NCBI GenBank assembly: GCA_902766855.1
Contig: CACXFE010000059.1
Location: forward strand, 1-13,175
DNA length: 13,175 nt
Source of the DNA: Oscillospiraceae bacterium
GTDB lineage: Bacteria; Bacillota; Clostridia; Oscillospirales; Acutalibacteraceae
Reading direction: 5' to 3'
Shown one piece after another: positions 1 to 5,764 of the stretch. Position 1 is the stretch's first letter; every line of letters begins with the position of its first letter. A program made the position numbers and the translations under genes. The notes under the pieces were generated by a model. The model was not told the origin of the DNA. It worked only from the letters and a program-made list of their open reading frames with translations, and made no database searches.

Positions 1-41
1 CAAACGCTTTGCTCGATAAGCAGTCATTTCAATGGATGCAC

Positions 42-66
42 CCGCCAAAATCACCAATTTTGGCGG
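42..66. repeat. Perfect inverted repeat, hairpin 1 of 3
   Basis: CCGCCAAAAT (42-51) pairs perfectly with ATTTTGGCGG (57-66) around a 5-nt loop. It abuts the next hairpin directly. There is no T-run on its + side, so on its own it is not a classical terminator. It lies in the non-coding stretch 1-223 upstream of the germinant-receptor operon. Confidence 0.7.
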
Positions 67-92
67 AAAAAGCGTTCAAAAAACGCTTTTTC
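66..92. terminator. Probable bidirectional rho-independent terminator, hairpin 2 of 3
   Basis: AAAAAGCGTT (67-76) pairs with AACGCTTTTT (82-91) around a 5-nt loop, and G66-C92 can add one more pair. The GCGTT/AACGC core is flanked by an A5 tract and a T5 tract, so it reads as a terminator hairpin on either strand. It probably ends the transcript of whatever lies left of the window, or shields the ger operon from read-through. The stem is short in GC, so efficiency is uncertain. Confidence 0.5.
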
Positions 93-121
93 ATAAATGC
101 CGACGGCGTGTCGGCATTTAT
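93..121. repeat. Perfect inverted repeat, hairpin 3 of 3
   Basis: A 12-bp perfect stem, ATAAATGCCGAC (93-104) with GTCGGCATTTAT (110-121), closes a 5-nt loop. It begins one base after hairpin 2 ends. It is followed by TTCGGTTGACA rather than a T-run. It could be a backup terminator, a processing site or an operator; the sequence does not decide. Confidence 0.65.
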
Positions 122-223
122 TCGGTTGACATTATTATACCTGTTTATTGGCTCTTTTGCAATCTTTTTTGTATGTTTTGATCTTCTTGCGGAACAATAA
201 ATAAAAAATCAGGAGGGCGGGCC

Positions 224-1717
224 ATGGCGGCACAGGTGAAAGAATATGAAGGGCGCCGGATTTCGGGCAAACTGGAAGAAAACATACGCTTGTTGGACGC
301 GCTTTTTCAATATGACGCAACCCTTCGCTCCAAGCGCATTCGGGTGCGGGGCGTGCAGGAATATGATTGCGCGGTATATTATTTCGACGGTATGGTGAAT
401 GCCGAATTGTTGAACGATTCGATCATTAAACCGTTGCTGATGGTCAAAACCGAGCGCACCGAAGATTCCCTCAGCGGGTTTGTGGCAAAACAGGTGTTGT
501 TTGCAAGCGAAGTGAAGCCGCAGGCCGATCTTGCCGAATTACTGCGCGCCATGTTGTACGGGGATACTTTGCTGTTGATTGACGGAGCGCCCGACGCGCT
601 GATCATCAATACCAAGGGGTGGAAGACCCGCAGTATTACCGAGCCGGAAGATGAGCGGGTACTGCGCGGCCCGCGTGAAGGCTTTTCGGAAACTGCGATG
701 ACCAACCTCGCCATGATCCGTCGCAAATTGCTGACACCCGATCTTTGCTTTCGGATGTACCGCGTCGGGCGGAGAAGTGAAACGCAGGTATTTGTTTGCT
801 ATTTAGAATCGCTTGCAGACCCGGTTATCGTGAAAAAACTGATCGAGCGGGTGCAGGCGATCGATATGGACGGCGTGCTGGAAGTGAATTATATCGAGGA
901 ACAGATCCGCGATCACCGCTATTCTGCTTTTAAAACCACCGGCACTACCGAACGCCCCGACATTGTGGCGGCGCGGTTGTTGGAAGGCCGCGTTGCATTG
1001 GTGGTGGACGGCACGCCGGTGGTGATGACCGTGCCGTACCTTTTTTCGGAAAATTTTCAATCGGATGAAGACTATTATCTGAATTTTTTGATCGCCTCGG
1101 TCAATCGGGCATTGCGGTATCTCTGCTTTCTTTTAAGCATCAGCGTGCCGGGCTTTTTTATCGGCGCGGTAACTTTTCATAAGGAACTGCTGCCCACCTC
1201 GCTTGCCATCACGATCACCAAATTGCGAAGCGGGATCCCGTTTCCTATTTTGACCGAGTGCCTGCTGCTTTTGCTGGTGTTTGAAATTTTGAAAGAAAGC
1301 GGCGTGCGGATGCCGCAATCCCTGGGGCATGCGTTGAGTATCGTGGGCGGTTTGGTCGTGGGAGAGGCGGCAGTGAACGCCAAAGTGATCAGTGCGCCGA
1401 TGTTGATCGTGGTGGCGCTCAGCGGTATCTCGGGATTGGTGGTGCCGCGGCTGAAAGAAGCGATCATCTACCTGCGGGTGGCACTGGTATTGGCCAGTGC
1501 GCTTTTCGGGTTGTACGGGTTTATCGCGGGTTTGCTGTTGGCGGCGATCATCGTACTGGATCATGATTCTTTCGGGGTGAATTATACCGTTTCATTGCAC
1601 CGGGCGGATTTCCAAAGCCTGAAAGATACCCTGTTCCGCACGGCATGGCACCGCATGATCCGCCGCCCGCCCATCTCGCGTGACGCGGTGCGGATGAAAG
1701 AAAGGCGGGAAGGATGA
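224..1717 (+). CDS. Spore germination protein, GerA family (germinant receptor A subunit, GerAA/GerKA type)
   Basis: Encodes a 497-residue A subunit of a spore inner-membrane germinant receptor, which senses small-molecule germinants and triggers release of spore solutes. The first ~290 residues are a soluble N-terminal domain. A membrane domain of several hydrophobic segments starts near residue 299 and has the family hallmarks: GIPFP (337-341), then the PQ-G-SIVGGLV-G-AAV block, and a final segment ending in DHDSFGVNYT. Length is normal for the family. The start is set by AGGAGG at 211-216 in front of ATG 224. The stop overlaps the next start as ATGA (1714-1717), so the C-subunit gene is translationally coupled. 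Which germinant it recognises cannot be read from sequence. A SpoVAF-type paralogue is less likely because C and B subunit genes follow. No convincing sigma-G promoter was found upstream, although this gene class is usually forespore-expressed. Confidence 0.95.
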   Translation: MAAQVKEYEGRRISGKLEENIRLLDALFQYDATLRSKRIRVRGVQEYDCAVYYFDGMVNAELLNDSIIKPLLMVKTERTEDSLSGFVAKQVLFASEVKPQADLAELLRAMLYGDTLLLIDGAPDALIINTKGWKTRSITEPEDERVLRGPREGFSETAMTNLAMIRRKLLTPDLCFRMYRVGRRSETQVFVCYLESLADPVIVKKLIERVQAIDMDGVLEVNYIEEQIRDHRYSAFKTTGTTERPDIVAARLLEGRVALVVDGTPVVMTVPYLFSENFQSDEDYYLNFLIASVNRALRYLCFLLSISVPGFFIGAVTFHKELLPTSLAITITKLRSGIPFPILTECLLLLLVFEILKESGVRMPQSLGHALSIVGGLVVGEAAVNAKVISAPMLIVVALSGISGLVVPRLKEAIIYLRVALVLASALFGLYGFIAGLLLAAIIVLDHDSFGVNYTVSLHRADFQSLKDTLFRTAWHRMIRRPPISRDAVRMKERREG

Positions 1718-2724
1718 GGAAAGGGTGGATCGCGGCGGCAGTCTTGGGGGTTTGCCTGTTGCTTACAGGCTGTGCGGATATCGGCAGCAGCGCGAAAGAT
1801 GACCGCAAACTGATGGTGTCTTCCATCGGTTTTGATGAAGCGGGCGATAAGATCAAGGCATCGGTAGAGGTCATCATCATCAATAGTGAAAATTATGATT
1901 CCGCGGCCAAAACCAAGGTGCTGACCGGCGAAGGCGACAACATTGAGCAGGCAATCGGGAAAATCGGCAGCAGCCTGACAAAGCCGATGCTTTTTAACCA
2001 TTGCGGCGTGATCGGAATAGGAAAAGGGATCGGTGCCGAGCGGTTTGCTGAAATATGCGCATATTGTTTTTCGGACGAGCGTATTACCCTTTCGGCGTAT
2101 ATGATCACCGCTGACGATTGCGAAACATTGTTCACCGGCGAGCCGGAAGCCTCGGTGACGGTGGGATATGATATGATGGGGATCATCGAACAGGAAAGCG
2201 CGGAAACCGGCGTGGTCTATAACAGCCGGTATTTTGAGGTGGAAAGTAAGCGCGAGGAAGGGAAAAACACCTTTTCGCTTCCGCATTTTGTTCGAAATTC
2301 GTCCGGTATCGCGGTAGACGGTATGACCGTATTTCATAATGACCGGCAAATCAAACAGTTGAACAATGACGAAGCGGGCTTGTATGCGCTGATTACCGGC
2401 GAGATTCGCAAAGGCAGAGTGAAACTGAACGCCGGAGAATACGAGGTGACCGATCGCAAGTTGTCCTGGGGGAAAAACCGGATCACCCTGAAAGTGAAGG
2501 TAGACGAAAAAAACAAGACCGACGCCTTCAAACAAACCTTGCTTCGTTTCCGGCGGGAAATTGAGCAGGAAACCGGGCTCGACGCATTCGGTTTTACCGA
2601 TATGCTGAACCAGCGCAATCCCGGGGAAAAGCGGAGCGAAGCCGACTTTGCGGAAATTGATTTTACGGTGCAATGCCGGGTAAAAGGTGAGGATGAAAAG
2701 AATGGAAAAGTACAGTCAAGGTAA
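1714..2724 (+). CDS. Spore germination lipoprotein, Ger(x)C family (germinant receptor C subunit)
   Basis: Encodes a 336-residue lipoprotein, the C subunit of the same germinant receptor, anchored on the outer face of the spore inner membrane. A lipoprotein signal peptide ends in the lipobox L17-T18-G19-C20; Cys20 would be lipidated. The mature start carries the family pattern RKLMVSSIGFDE. Mid-protein comes the GIAV-DGMTVFHNDRQIKQL...EAGLYALITGE block. Near the C-terminus is GLDAFGF, corresponding to the GxDxFGF-like element of GerAC proteins. It is slightly shorter than many family members. The ATG at 1714 overlaps the A-subunit stop (ATGA), with a GGCGGGAAGG-type ribosome site just before it. 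The A-C-B order matches Bacillus gerK rather than gerA (A-B-C). Confidence 0.93.
   Translation: MRKGWIAAAVLGVCLLLTGCADIGSSAKDDRKLMVSSIGFDEAGDKIKASVEVIIINSENYDSAAKTKVLTGEGDNIEQAIGKIGSSLTKPMLFNHCGVIGIGKGIGAERFAEICAYCFSDERITLSAYMITADDCETLFTGEPEASVTVGYDMMGIIEQESAETGVVYNSRYFEVESKREEGKNTFSLPHFVRNSSGIAVDGMTVFHNDRQIKQLNNDEAGLYALITGEIRKGRVKLNAGEYEVTDRKLSWGKNRITLKVKVDEKNKTDAFKQTLLRFRREIEQETGLDAFGFTDMLNQRNPGEKRSEADFAEIDFTVQCRVKGEDEKNGKVQSR
2685..2692 (+). promoter_or_regulatory. Ribosome-binding site deciding the B-subunit start
   Basis: AGGTGAGG lies inside the end of the C-subunit gene, 9 nt before ATG 2702. GTG 2687 overlaps this site and is an unlikely start. ATG 2693 has only a weaker AAGG upstream. 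Confidence 0.55.
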
Positions 2725-3595
2725 GCACTTTTCCGCACTGGCGGCACTGTTTTTGATGGGGGACGCGGTGATCTGCCTGCCGGGGAATCGCTCGCGGCAG
2801 TTTGTGTTGATCGGAGCGTTGCTCGCGGTCTTATTGGCGGTCGTGGAAACGCTGGCGGTCACGGCGTTGATCAACCGTTTGATGCGCACAGGGCGCCAAA
2901 CGATGCTCAAAGGCATCGCTTCCGTTTCGGCGGCCTTGTTTGCTTTTTGGTGCGGCGTGCGGTGTTTTCGGCAGTTTGTGCGTTTCGTTTCGGATATTTT
3001 GCTGCCCAAAACCGGGAAAGTTTGGATCGCGGTGATATTTCTGACGGTTTTATTGTTCCTGCTTGCCAAACGAAGTGAAGTGCTGTTGAAACTGGCGCTG
3101 ATGCTGTTCTGGGTAGTCGTCGGGGTGATCGTGCTGATCGTGGTACTTTCGGTCAAGGATTTTAAAATTGCCCATATTGCCGTTTACCGCCTGCCCACTT
3201 TAAAAGAGTTGGGGGAGGAGTGCCTGCCGTTTCTGCCGGGGATCGTTTTTCCGGCTTTGCTGATCCCGCCGGCACAGGCGGTGATATGCGGCAAACCGGA
3301 CTGTCGCGGCAGTTTATCGGGCACTTTTTTCGGCGGCGCGCTGGTGCTGGCGTGTTTTACGGATTCCTTGCTGTTGTTTGGAGTAAAATTATCAGAGCGG
3401 TTGCCTTACCCGCTTTATTCCGCCGTCAGCACCGTGACGGTAGGGCCGTTGTTTACGCGAATGGACGGCGCGGTTTACGGTATATTGTTTGTCACCGCTT
3501 TGGTGAAATGCACGGTTTCTTTCAAACTATCCATTGCCCTTCTTGCCCGGCTTCGGCGGGAAATCTCCCGACGCTGTAAACTGGCTGAAATGTAG
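2702..3595 (+). CDS. Spore germination permease-like protein, GerAB/GerKB family (germinant receptor B subunit), short form
   Basis: Encodes a ~297-residue integral membrane protein, the B subunit of the receptor. It belongs to the spore-germination branch of the amino-acid permease superfamily and is thought to hold the germinant site. Hydrophobic segments run through almost the whole protein. The N-terminus (ALFLMGDAVICLPG) and the late block YPLYSAVSTVTVG-LFTRMDGAVYGILF fit the family. Start choice: ATG 2702 follows AGGTGAGG by 9 nt; ATG 2693 and GTG 2687 are alternatives in the same frame. The gene overlaps the C-subunit gene by 23 bp, so coupling is likely. Members are usually about 360-370 residues with ten membrane segments. 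This one stops soon after what looks like segment nine, and I found no frameshifted continuation in the other frames. A terminator follows 6 bp after the stop. Confidence 0.85.
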   Translation: MEKYSQGKHFSALAALFLMGDAVICLPGNRSRQFVLIGALLAVLLAVVETLAVTALINRLMRTGRQTMLKGIASVSAALFAFWCGVRCFRQFVRFVSDILLPKTGKVWIAVIFLTVLLFLLAKRSEVLLKLALMLFWVVVGVIVLIVVLSVKDFKIAHIAVYRLPTLKELGEECLPFLPGIVFPALLIPPAQAVICGKPDCRGSLSGTFFGGALVLACFTDSLLLFGVKLSERLPYPLYSAVSTVTVGPLFTRMDGAVYGILFVTALVKCTVSFKLSIALLARLRREISRRCKLAEM

Positions 3596-3601
3596 AAATT
3601 T

Positions 3602-3632
3602 GGCGCTCATTCTTGGTGGGTGCCTATTTTTT
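3602..3632 (+). terminator. Rho-independent terminator of the germinant-receptor operon
   Basis: GGCGCTCA (3602-3609) pairs over 8 bp with TGGGTGCC (3617-3624), including two G-U pairs. The loop is 7 nt and TATTTTTT follows. It begins six bases after the last ger stop codon and separates the sporulation operon from the dcw promoter. Confidence 0.8.
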
Positions 3633-3682
3633 GTGCCCGATTTTTCCGGAAACCACAAGATGTTGTGATTTACGATGAATCG

Positions 3683-3722
3683 AAAAAATGAAGACGAAAA
3701 AAATTGTGAAAAACCACAAAAA
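3683..3722 (+). promoter_or_regulatory. Phased A-tracts / UP-element-like region upstream of the mraZ promoter
   Basis: Runs of A lie at 3683-3688, 3697-3703, 3709-3713 and 3718-3722. Their centres are roughly 14, 11 and 9 bp apart, ending just before the -35 box at 3727. Such spacing is near the helical repeat and suggests curved DNA or an alpha-CTD contact site that strengthens the promoter. This is inferred from pattern only. Confidence 0.4.
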
Positions 3723-3726
3723 GAAC

Positions 3727-3755
3727 TTGATTTTTCCCGTTTTGGGGCTTATAAT
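3727..3755 (+). promoter_or_regulatory. Sigma-A-type promoter of the mraZ (dcw) operon
   Basis: TTGATT (3727-3732) and a perfect TATAAT (3750-3755) are separated by the optimal 17 nt. Transcription would start near 3761-3763, about 68 nt before the mraZ start codon and at the edge of the first AGTGGT repeat. This is the only near-consensus vegetative promoter seen in the window and probably drives the whole dcw cluster. Confidence 0.85.
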
Positions 3756-3762
3756 ACAATTA

Positions 3763-3810
3763 CAGTGGTTTAAAGTGGTGTTAAAAACCATAAAAGTGCA
3801 TCTAAGTGGT
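3763..3810 (+). promoter_or_regulatory. Probable MraZ operator: four AAGTGGT-like direct repeats
   Basis: Four copies in the same orientation are seen: CAGTGGT (3763-3769), AAGTGGT (3773-3779), AAGTGCA (3794-3800) and AAGTGGT (3804-3810). Starts are 10, 21 and 10 bp apart, giving two pairs on about the same helix face. MraZ proteins bind short direct repeats with a 10-bp period upstream of their own gene (TGGGN in Escherichia coli, AAAGTG-type in Mycoplasma). The copies start at the predicted transcription start, so bound MraZ could block initiation or early elongation. Confidence 0.75.
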
Positions 3811-3816
3811 GAAAAT

Positions 3817-3824
3817 GGAGGTGA
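3817..3824 (+). promoter_or_regulatory. Ribosome-binding site of mraZ
   Basis: GGAGGTGA, complementary to the 16S rRNA 3' end, lies 5 nt before ATG 3830. It fixes the start there. The in-frame GTG codons at 3806 and 3809 lie inside the last MraZ repeat and lack a ribosome site. Confidence 0.9.
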
Positions 3825-3829
3825 AAATC

Positions 3830-4255
3830 ATGCTTTTTGGCGGTTACCAACATAATATTGATAAAAAAGGCAGGGTTTTCATCCCCGCGAAACTGCGTGA
3901 CGAACTGGGCGAAAGTTTTATGATTTGCCGCGGGATCTACGGCAAGCGTTGTCTTTGCGTTTATTCGGCGGAGCAGTGGAGCAAACTGGTAGAGAAAATC
4001 GGTACCCTGCCAAGCACAAAATCCAGCGCCGTGAAACGCTTTTTATATGACGGGGCATTCAATGTGGAATTTGATTCGCAAGGGCGTATCCTGATCCCGC
4101 CGGTATTGCGCGAATATGCGCAGCTGGAAGGGGAAGCCCACATTATCGGGATGGATTCGAATTTGGAAATCTGGAATACCGAACTGTGGAACCTCGAAAA
4201 CGCACAGTACACGCCTGAATCCATCGCTTCCATTATGGAGGAATTGAATTTCTGA
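3830..4255 (+). CDS. mraZ: MraZ, dcw-operon transcriptional regulator
   Basis: Encodes a 141-residue MraZ, the nucleoid-associated DNA-binding regulator usually first in the dcw cluster. It has two AbrB-like (SpoVT-AbrB) half domains, each with the conserved DxxxR signature: D11-K-K-G-R15 and D82-S-Q-G-R86, followed by IPAKLR and IPPVLR. MraZ forms ring oligomers that bind direct repeats upstream of its own gene, and such repeats lie at 3763-3810 here. The start at ATG 3830 follows a strong ribosome site and gives the typical MLFGGYQHNID N-terminus. Starting at GTG 3806 would add an unsupported eight-residue extension. The stop overlaps the rsmH start by one base (TGATG), so the two are translated in series. 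Confidence 0.97.
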   Translation: MLFGGYQHNIDKKGRVFIPAKLRDELGESFMICRGIYGKRCLCVYSAEQWSKLVEKIGTLPSTKSSAVKRFLYDGAFNVEFDSQGRILIPPVLREYAQLEGEAHIIGMDSNLEIWNTELWNLENAQYTPESIASIMEELNF

Positions 4256-5190
4256 TGGAATTTAAACATCGCTCGGTTTTACTGGAAGAAACCGTTTCGG
4301 CATTGCATATACGGCCGGACGGAATTTATATCGACGGTACCGCCGGCGGCGCGGGGCATTCTGCGGAAATTGCCAAGCGGTTGACAACAGGGCGGCTTTT
4401 CGCGCTTGACCGCGACCCCGATGCGGTGCAAACGGCAACGGAACGCCTGCGAGGCTATCCCGCCACGGTTGTGCAAAGCAATTTCGACCGCATGGATGAA
4501 GTGCTGGCGGAGTTCGGGATCCACGGTGCGGATGGGATCCTCTTGGATCTCGGCGTATCTTCTTATCAGTTGGATCAAGCCGAGCGCGGCTTTTCTTATC
4601 ACAAAGATGCACCGCTTGATATGCGTATGAGCAAAGAAGGCGTCAGCGCATACGACATCGTGAACGGATATGAAAGGCAGCAGTTGACCGATATTTTCAG
4701 AAGATACGGGGAAGAGAAGTTCGCCTTTCAGATTGCCGACCGTATTGTGCGGGAAAGGCAATCGGCGCCGATCGCCACCACGGTACAGCTGGCGGAATTG
4801 ATCGCTTCGGCGGTGCCTGCCGCCGCAAGACGGGACGGGCACCCGGCGAGAAAATGTTTTCAGGCGCTTCGCATCGCGGTCAACGGCGAGTTGGACAGCC
4901 TTTCCGCGGCTTTGGACAAAGCGTTTGACTTATTGAATCCAAACGGCGTTTTGGCGGTGATCACCTTCCATTCCTTGGAAGACCGCATGGTAAAACAACG
5001 CTTCAAAGAGTTTTGCACGGGTTGTATTTGCCCGCCGGATTTGCCGGTTTGTGTATGCGGCAGAACCCCGAGAGGGCGCTTGGCTTTCCGTAAATCCGTG
5101 GAACCGAGCGAACAAGAAAAACAAGAAAATCCACGCAGCCGGAGCGCCAGACTTCGGGCGATCATGAAAAATGAAGGGGAACAAATATGA
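4255..5190 (+). CDS. rsmH: 16S rRNA (cytosine(1402)-N(4))-methyltransferase RsmH (MraW)
   Basis: Encodes a 311-residue cytoplasmic enzyme that transfers a methyl group from S-adenosylmethionine to N4 of C1402 in the ribosomal P site. The SAM-binding loop GTAGGAGH lies at residues 28-35. Further family signatures are LLDLGVSSYQLDQAERGFSY, then PLDMRM, and near the C-terminus the ITFHSLEDRMVKQRFK block. Length is normal. ATG 4255 shares one base with the mraZ stop; GGAGGAA at 4237-4243 serves as ribosome site at a slightly long distance. The stop overlaps the ftsL start (ATGA, 5187-5190). Its second-place position in the cluster is standard in bacteria and adds confidence. Confidence 0.98.
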   Translation: MEFKHRSVLLEETVSALHIRPDGIYIDGTAGGAGHSAEIAKRLTTGRLFALDRDPDAVQTATERLRGYPATVVQSNFDRMDEVLAEFGIHGADGILLDLGVSSYQLDQAERGFSYHKDAPLDMRMSKEGVSAYDIVNGYERQQLTDIFRRYGEEKFAFQIADRIVRERQSAPIATTVQLAELIASAVPAAARRDGHPARKCFQALRIAVNGELDSLSAALDKAFDLLNPNGVLAVITFHSLEDRMVKQRFKEFCTGCICPPDLPVCVCGRTPRGRLAFRKSVEPSEQEKQENPRSRSARLRAIMKNEGEQI

Positions 5191-5660
5191 ATAACATCAA
5201 ATATTATAACGATAGTTTGGCATATGATTTTGAAATGTTCGCACCGAAACCGGCTAGGCAACCGCGGGAGCGCGATAATATCGTGGTGTTGCCGCGGGAG
5301 AGAGAAAGGCAGAACCGGCGGACAGGGGCGGCGGCCCGCGCCATGGCGCCTTCGCTTCTTGCTGTGATGGCGGCGGTTTTTGTGCTGGCGGGGCTTTGCG
5401 GCAATATTTCCTTGCGCTTGAAAATCAATGAGGTCAATTCTCAAATCAATGAGATGAAAACCACCATCAATGAATTGCAGAGCGAGCGGACAAGTTTAGA
5501 AGTGGAAATGCAGAGAAGGATCTCTTATGCCAATCTGGAACTGGAAGCCACACAACTGGGAATGCGAAAACTGACCAAGGAGAATGTCACCTATATCCGG
5601 GTGCATGATCAAGATACCGCCACCATTGCCGACGGAAGCACCGTTACGGCGAACGAGTAA
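5187..5660 (+). CDS. ftsL: Cell division protein FtsL-like
   Basis: Encodes a 157-residue bitopic membrane protein, recognised mostly by architecture and position because FtsL sequences diverge strongly. A basic, Arg-rich cytoplasmic tail (1-53) is followed by one membrane segment (about 54-76). Next comes an extracytoplasmic coiled-coil stretch rich in Asn, Gln, Glu and Leu (about 77-120, with INEVNSQINEMKTTINELQS), then a short tail. FtsL joins DivIB/FtsQ and DivIC/FtsB to activate the septal PBP-SEDS pair, whose genes follow. The cytoplasmic tail is longer than in many FtsL proteins and holds two PRER repeats. The start overlaps the rsmH stop. A DivIC/FtsB-type protein is an alternative, but the place between rsmH and the PBP gene favours FtsL. 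Confidence 0.85.
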   Translation: MNNIKYYNDSLAYDFEMFAPKPARQPRERDNIVVLPRERERQNRRTGAAARAMAPSLLAVMAAVFVLAGLCGNISLRLKINEVNSQINEMKTTINELQSERTSLEVEMQRRISYANLELEATQLGMRKLTKENVTYIRVHDQDTATIADGSTVTANE

Positions 5661-5672
5661 GCGCCGTTTGCG

Positions 5673-5701
5673 GCATATCTGGGCTTAAAAAAACATATGA
5701 T
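5673..5701 (+). promoter_or_regulatory. Candidate sigma-E (mother-cell) promoter upstream of the PBP gene
   Basis: GCATATC (5673-5679) matches the Bacillus sigma-E -35 consensus KMATATT at 6 of 7 positions. CATATGAT (5694-5701) matches the -10 consensus CATACAHT at 6 of 8, and the spacer is 14 nt, the expected length. Start of transcription would be near 5707-5709. In Bacillus, spoVD in this cluster is sigma-E controlled, which fits. It sits in the only sizeable gap (104 bp) inside the dcw operon. Confidence 0.5.
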
Positions 5702-5708
5702 AGAGTTA

Positions 5709-5731
5709 CGGGAGTTGTTATGCGACTCCCG
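5709..5731 (+). promoter_or_regulatory. Stem-loop in the leader of the PBP gene
   Basis: CGGGAGTTG (5709-5717) pairs with CGACTCCCG (5723-5731) over 9 bp, with one G-U pair and a 5-nt loop. There is no proper T-run after it, so it is probably not a terminator. If the sigma-E-like promoter is real, the hairpin forms the extreme 5' end of that mRNA and could protect it from 5' decay. In the read-through transcript it could be a processing site. Confidence 0.6.
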
Positions 5732-5748
5732 CCAACCTTTATTTTCGG

Positions 5749-5755
5749 AAAGGAG
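5749..5755 (+). promoter_or_regulatory. Ribosome-binding site of the PBP gene
   Basis: AAAGGAG lies 9 nt before ATG 5765 and fixes the start there. The upstream in-frame ATG at 5720 lies in the loop of the 5709-5731 hairpin and has no suitable ribosome site. Confidence 0.85.
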
Positions 5756-5764
5756 TCAACACAA

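Noticed and set aside
9..200. 63-codon open frame with a hydrophobic C-terminal half in the leader region
   Set aside because: It starts at TTG with no ribosome site (nor has its internal ATG at 36), and its first half is made entirely of the three hairpins. It looks like a chance frame.
126..201. Possible promoter for the germinant-receptor operon (TTGACA at 126-131; GTATG at 171-175 with CAATAAA at 195-201 as a sigma-G-like pair)
   Set aside because: TTGACA has no acceptable -10 at 16-18 nt. The sigma-G-like pair has two mismatches in its -10, a 19-nt spacer and would start almost at the ribosome site. Neither is convincing.
1582..2673. Long antisense open frame (363 codons) over the C-subunit gene, and similar ones at 5756-6727 and 8615-9412
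   Set aside because: They lie opposite clearly recognisable genes, have no ribosome sites or recognisable domains, and are expected from codon bias on the coding strand.
3651..3670. Possible DnaA box near TTGTGATTTA upstream of mraZ
   Set aside because: The best fit to TTATCCACA or its complement has about three mismatches, and there is no cluster of boxes.
5709..5740. Terminator between ftsL and the PBP gene
   Set aside because: The hairpin is good but is followed by CCAACCTTTATTTT rather than a continuous T-run, and a terminator here would cut the vegetative operon.
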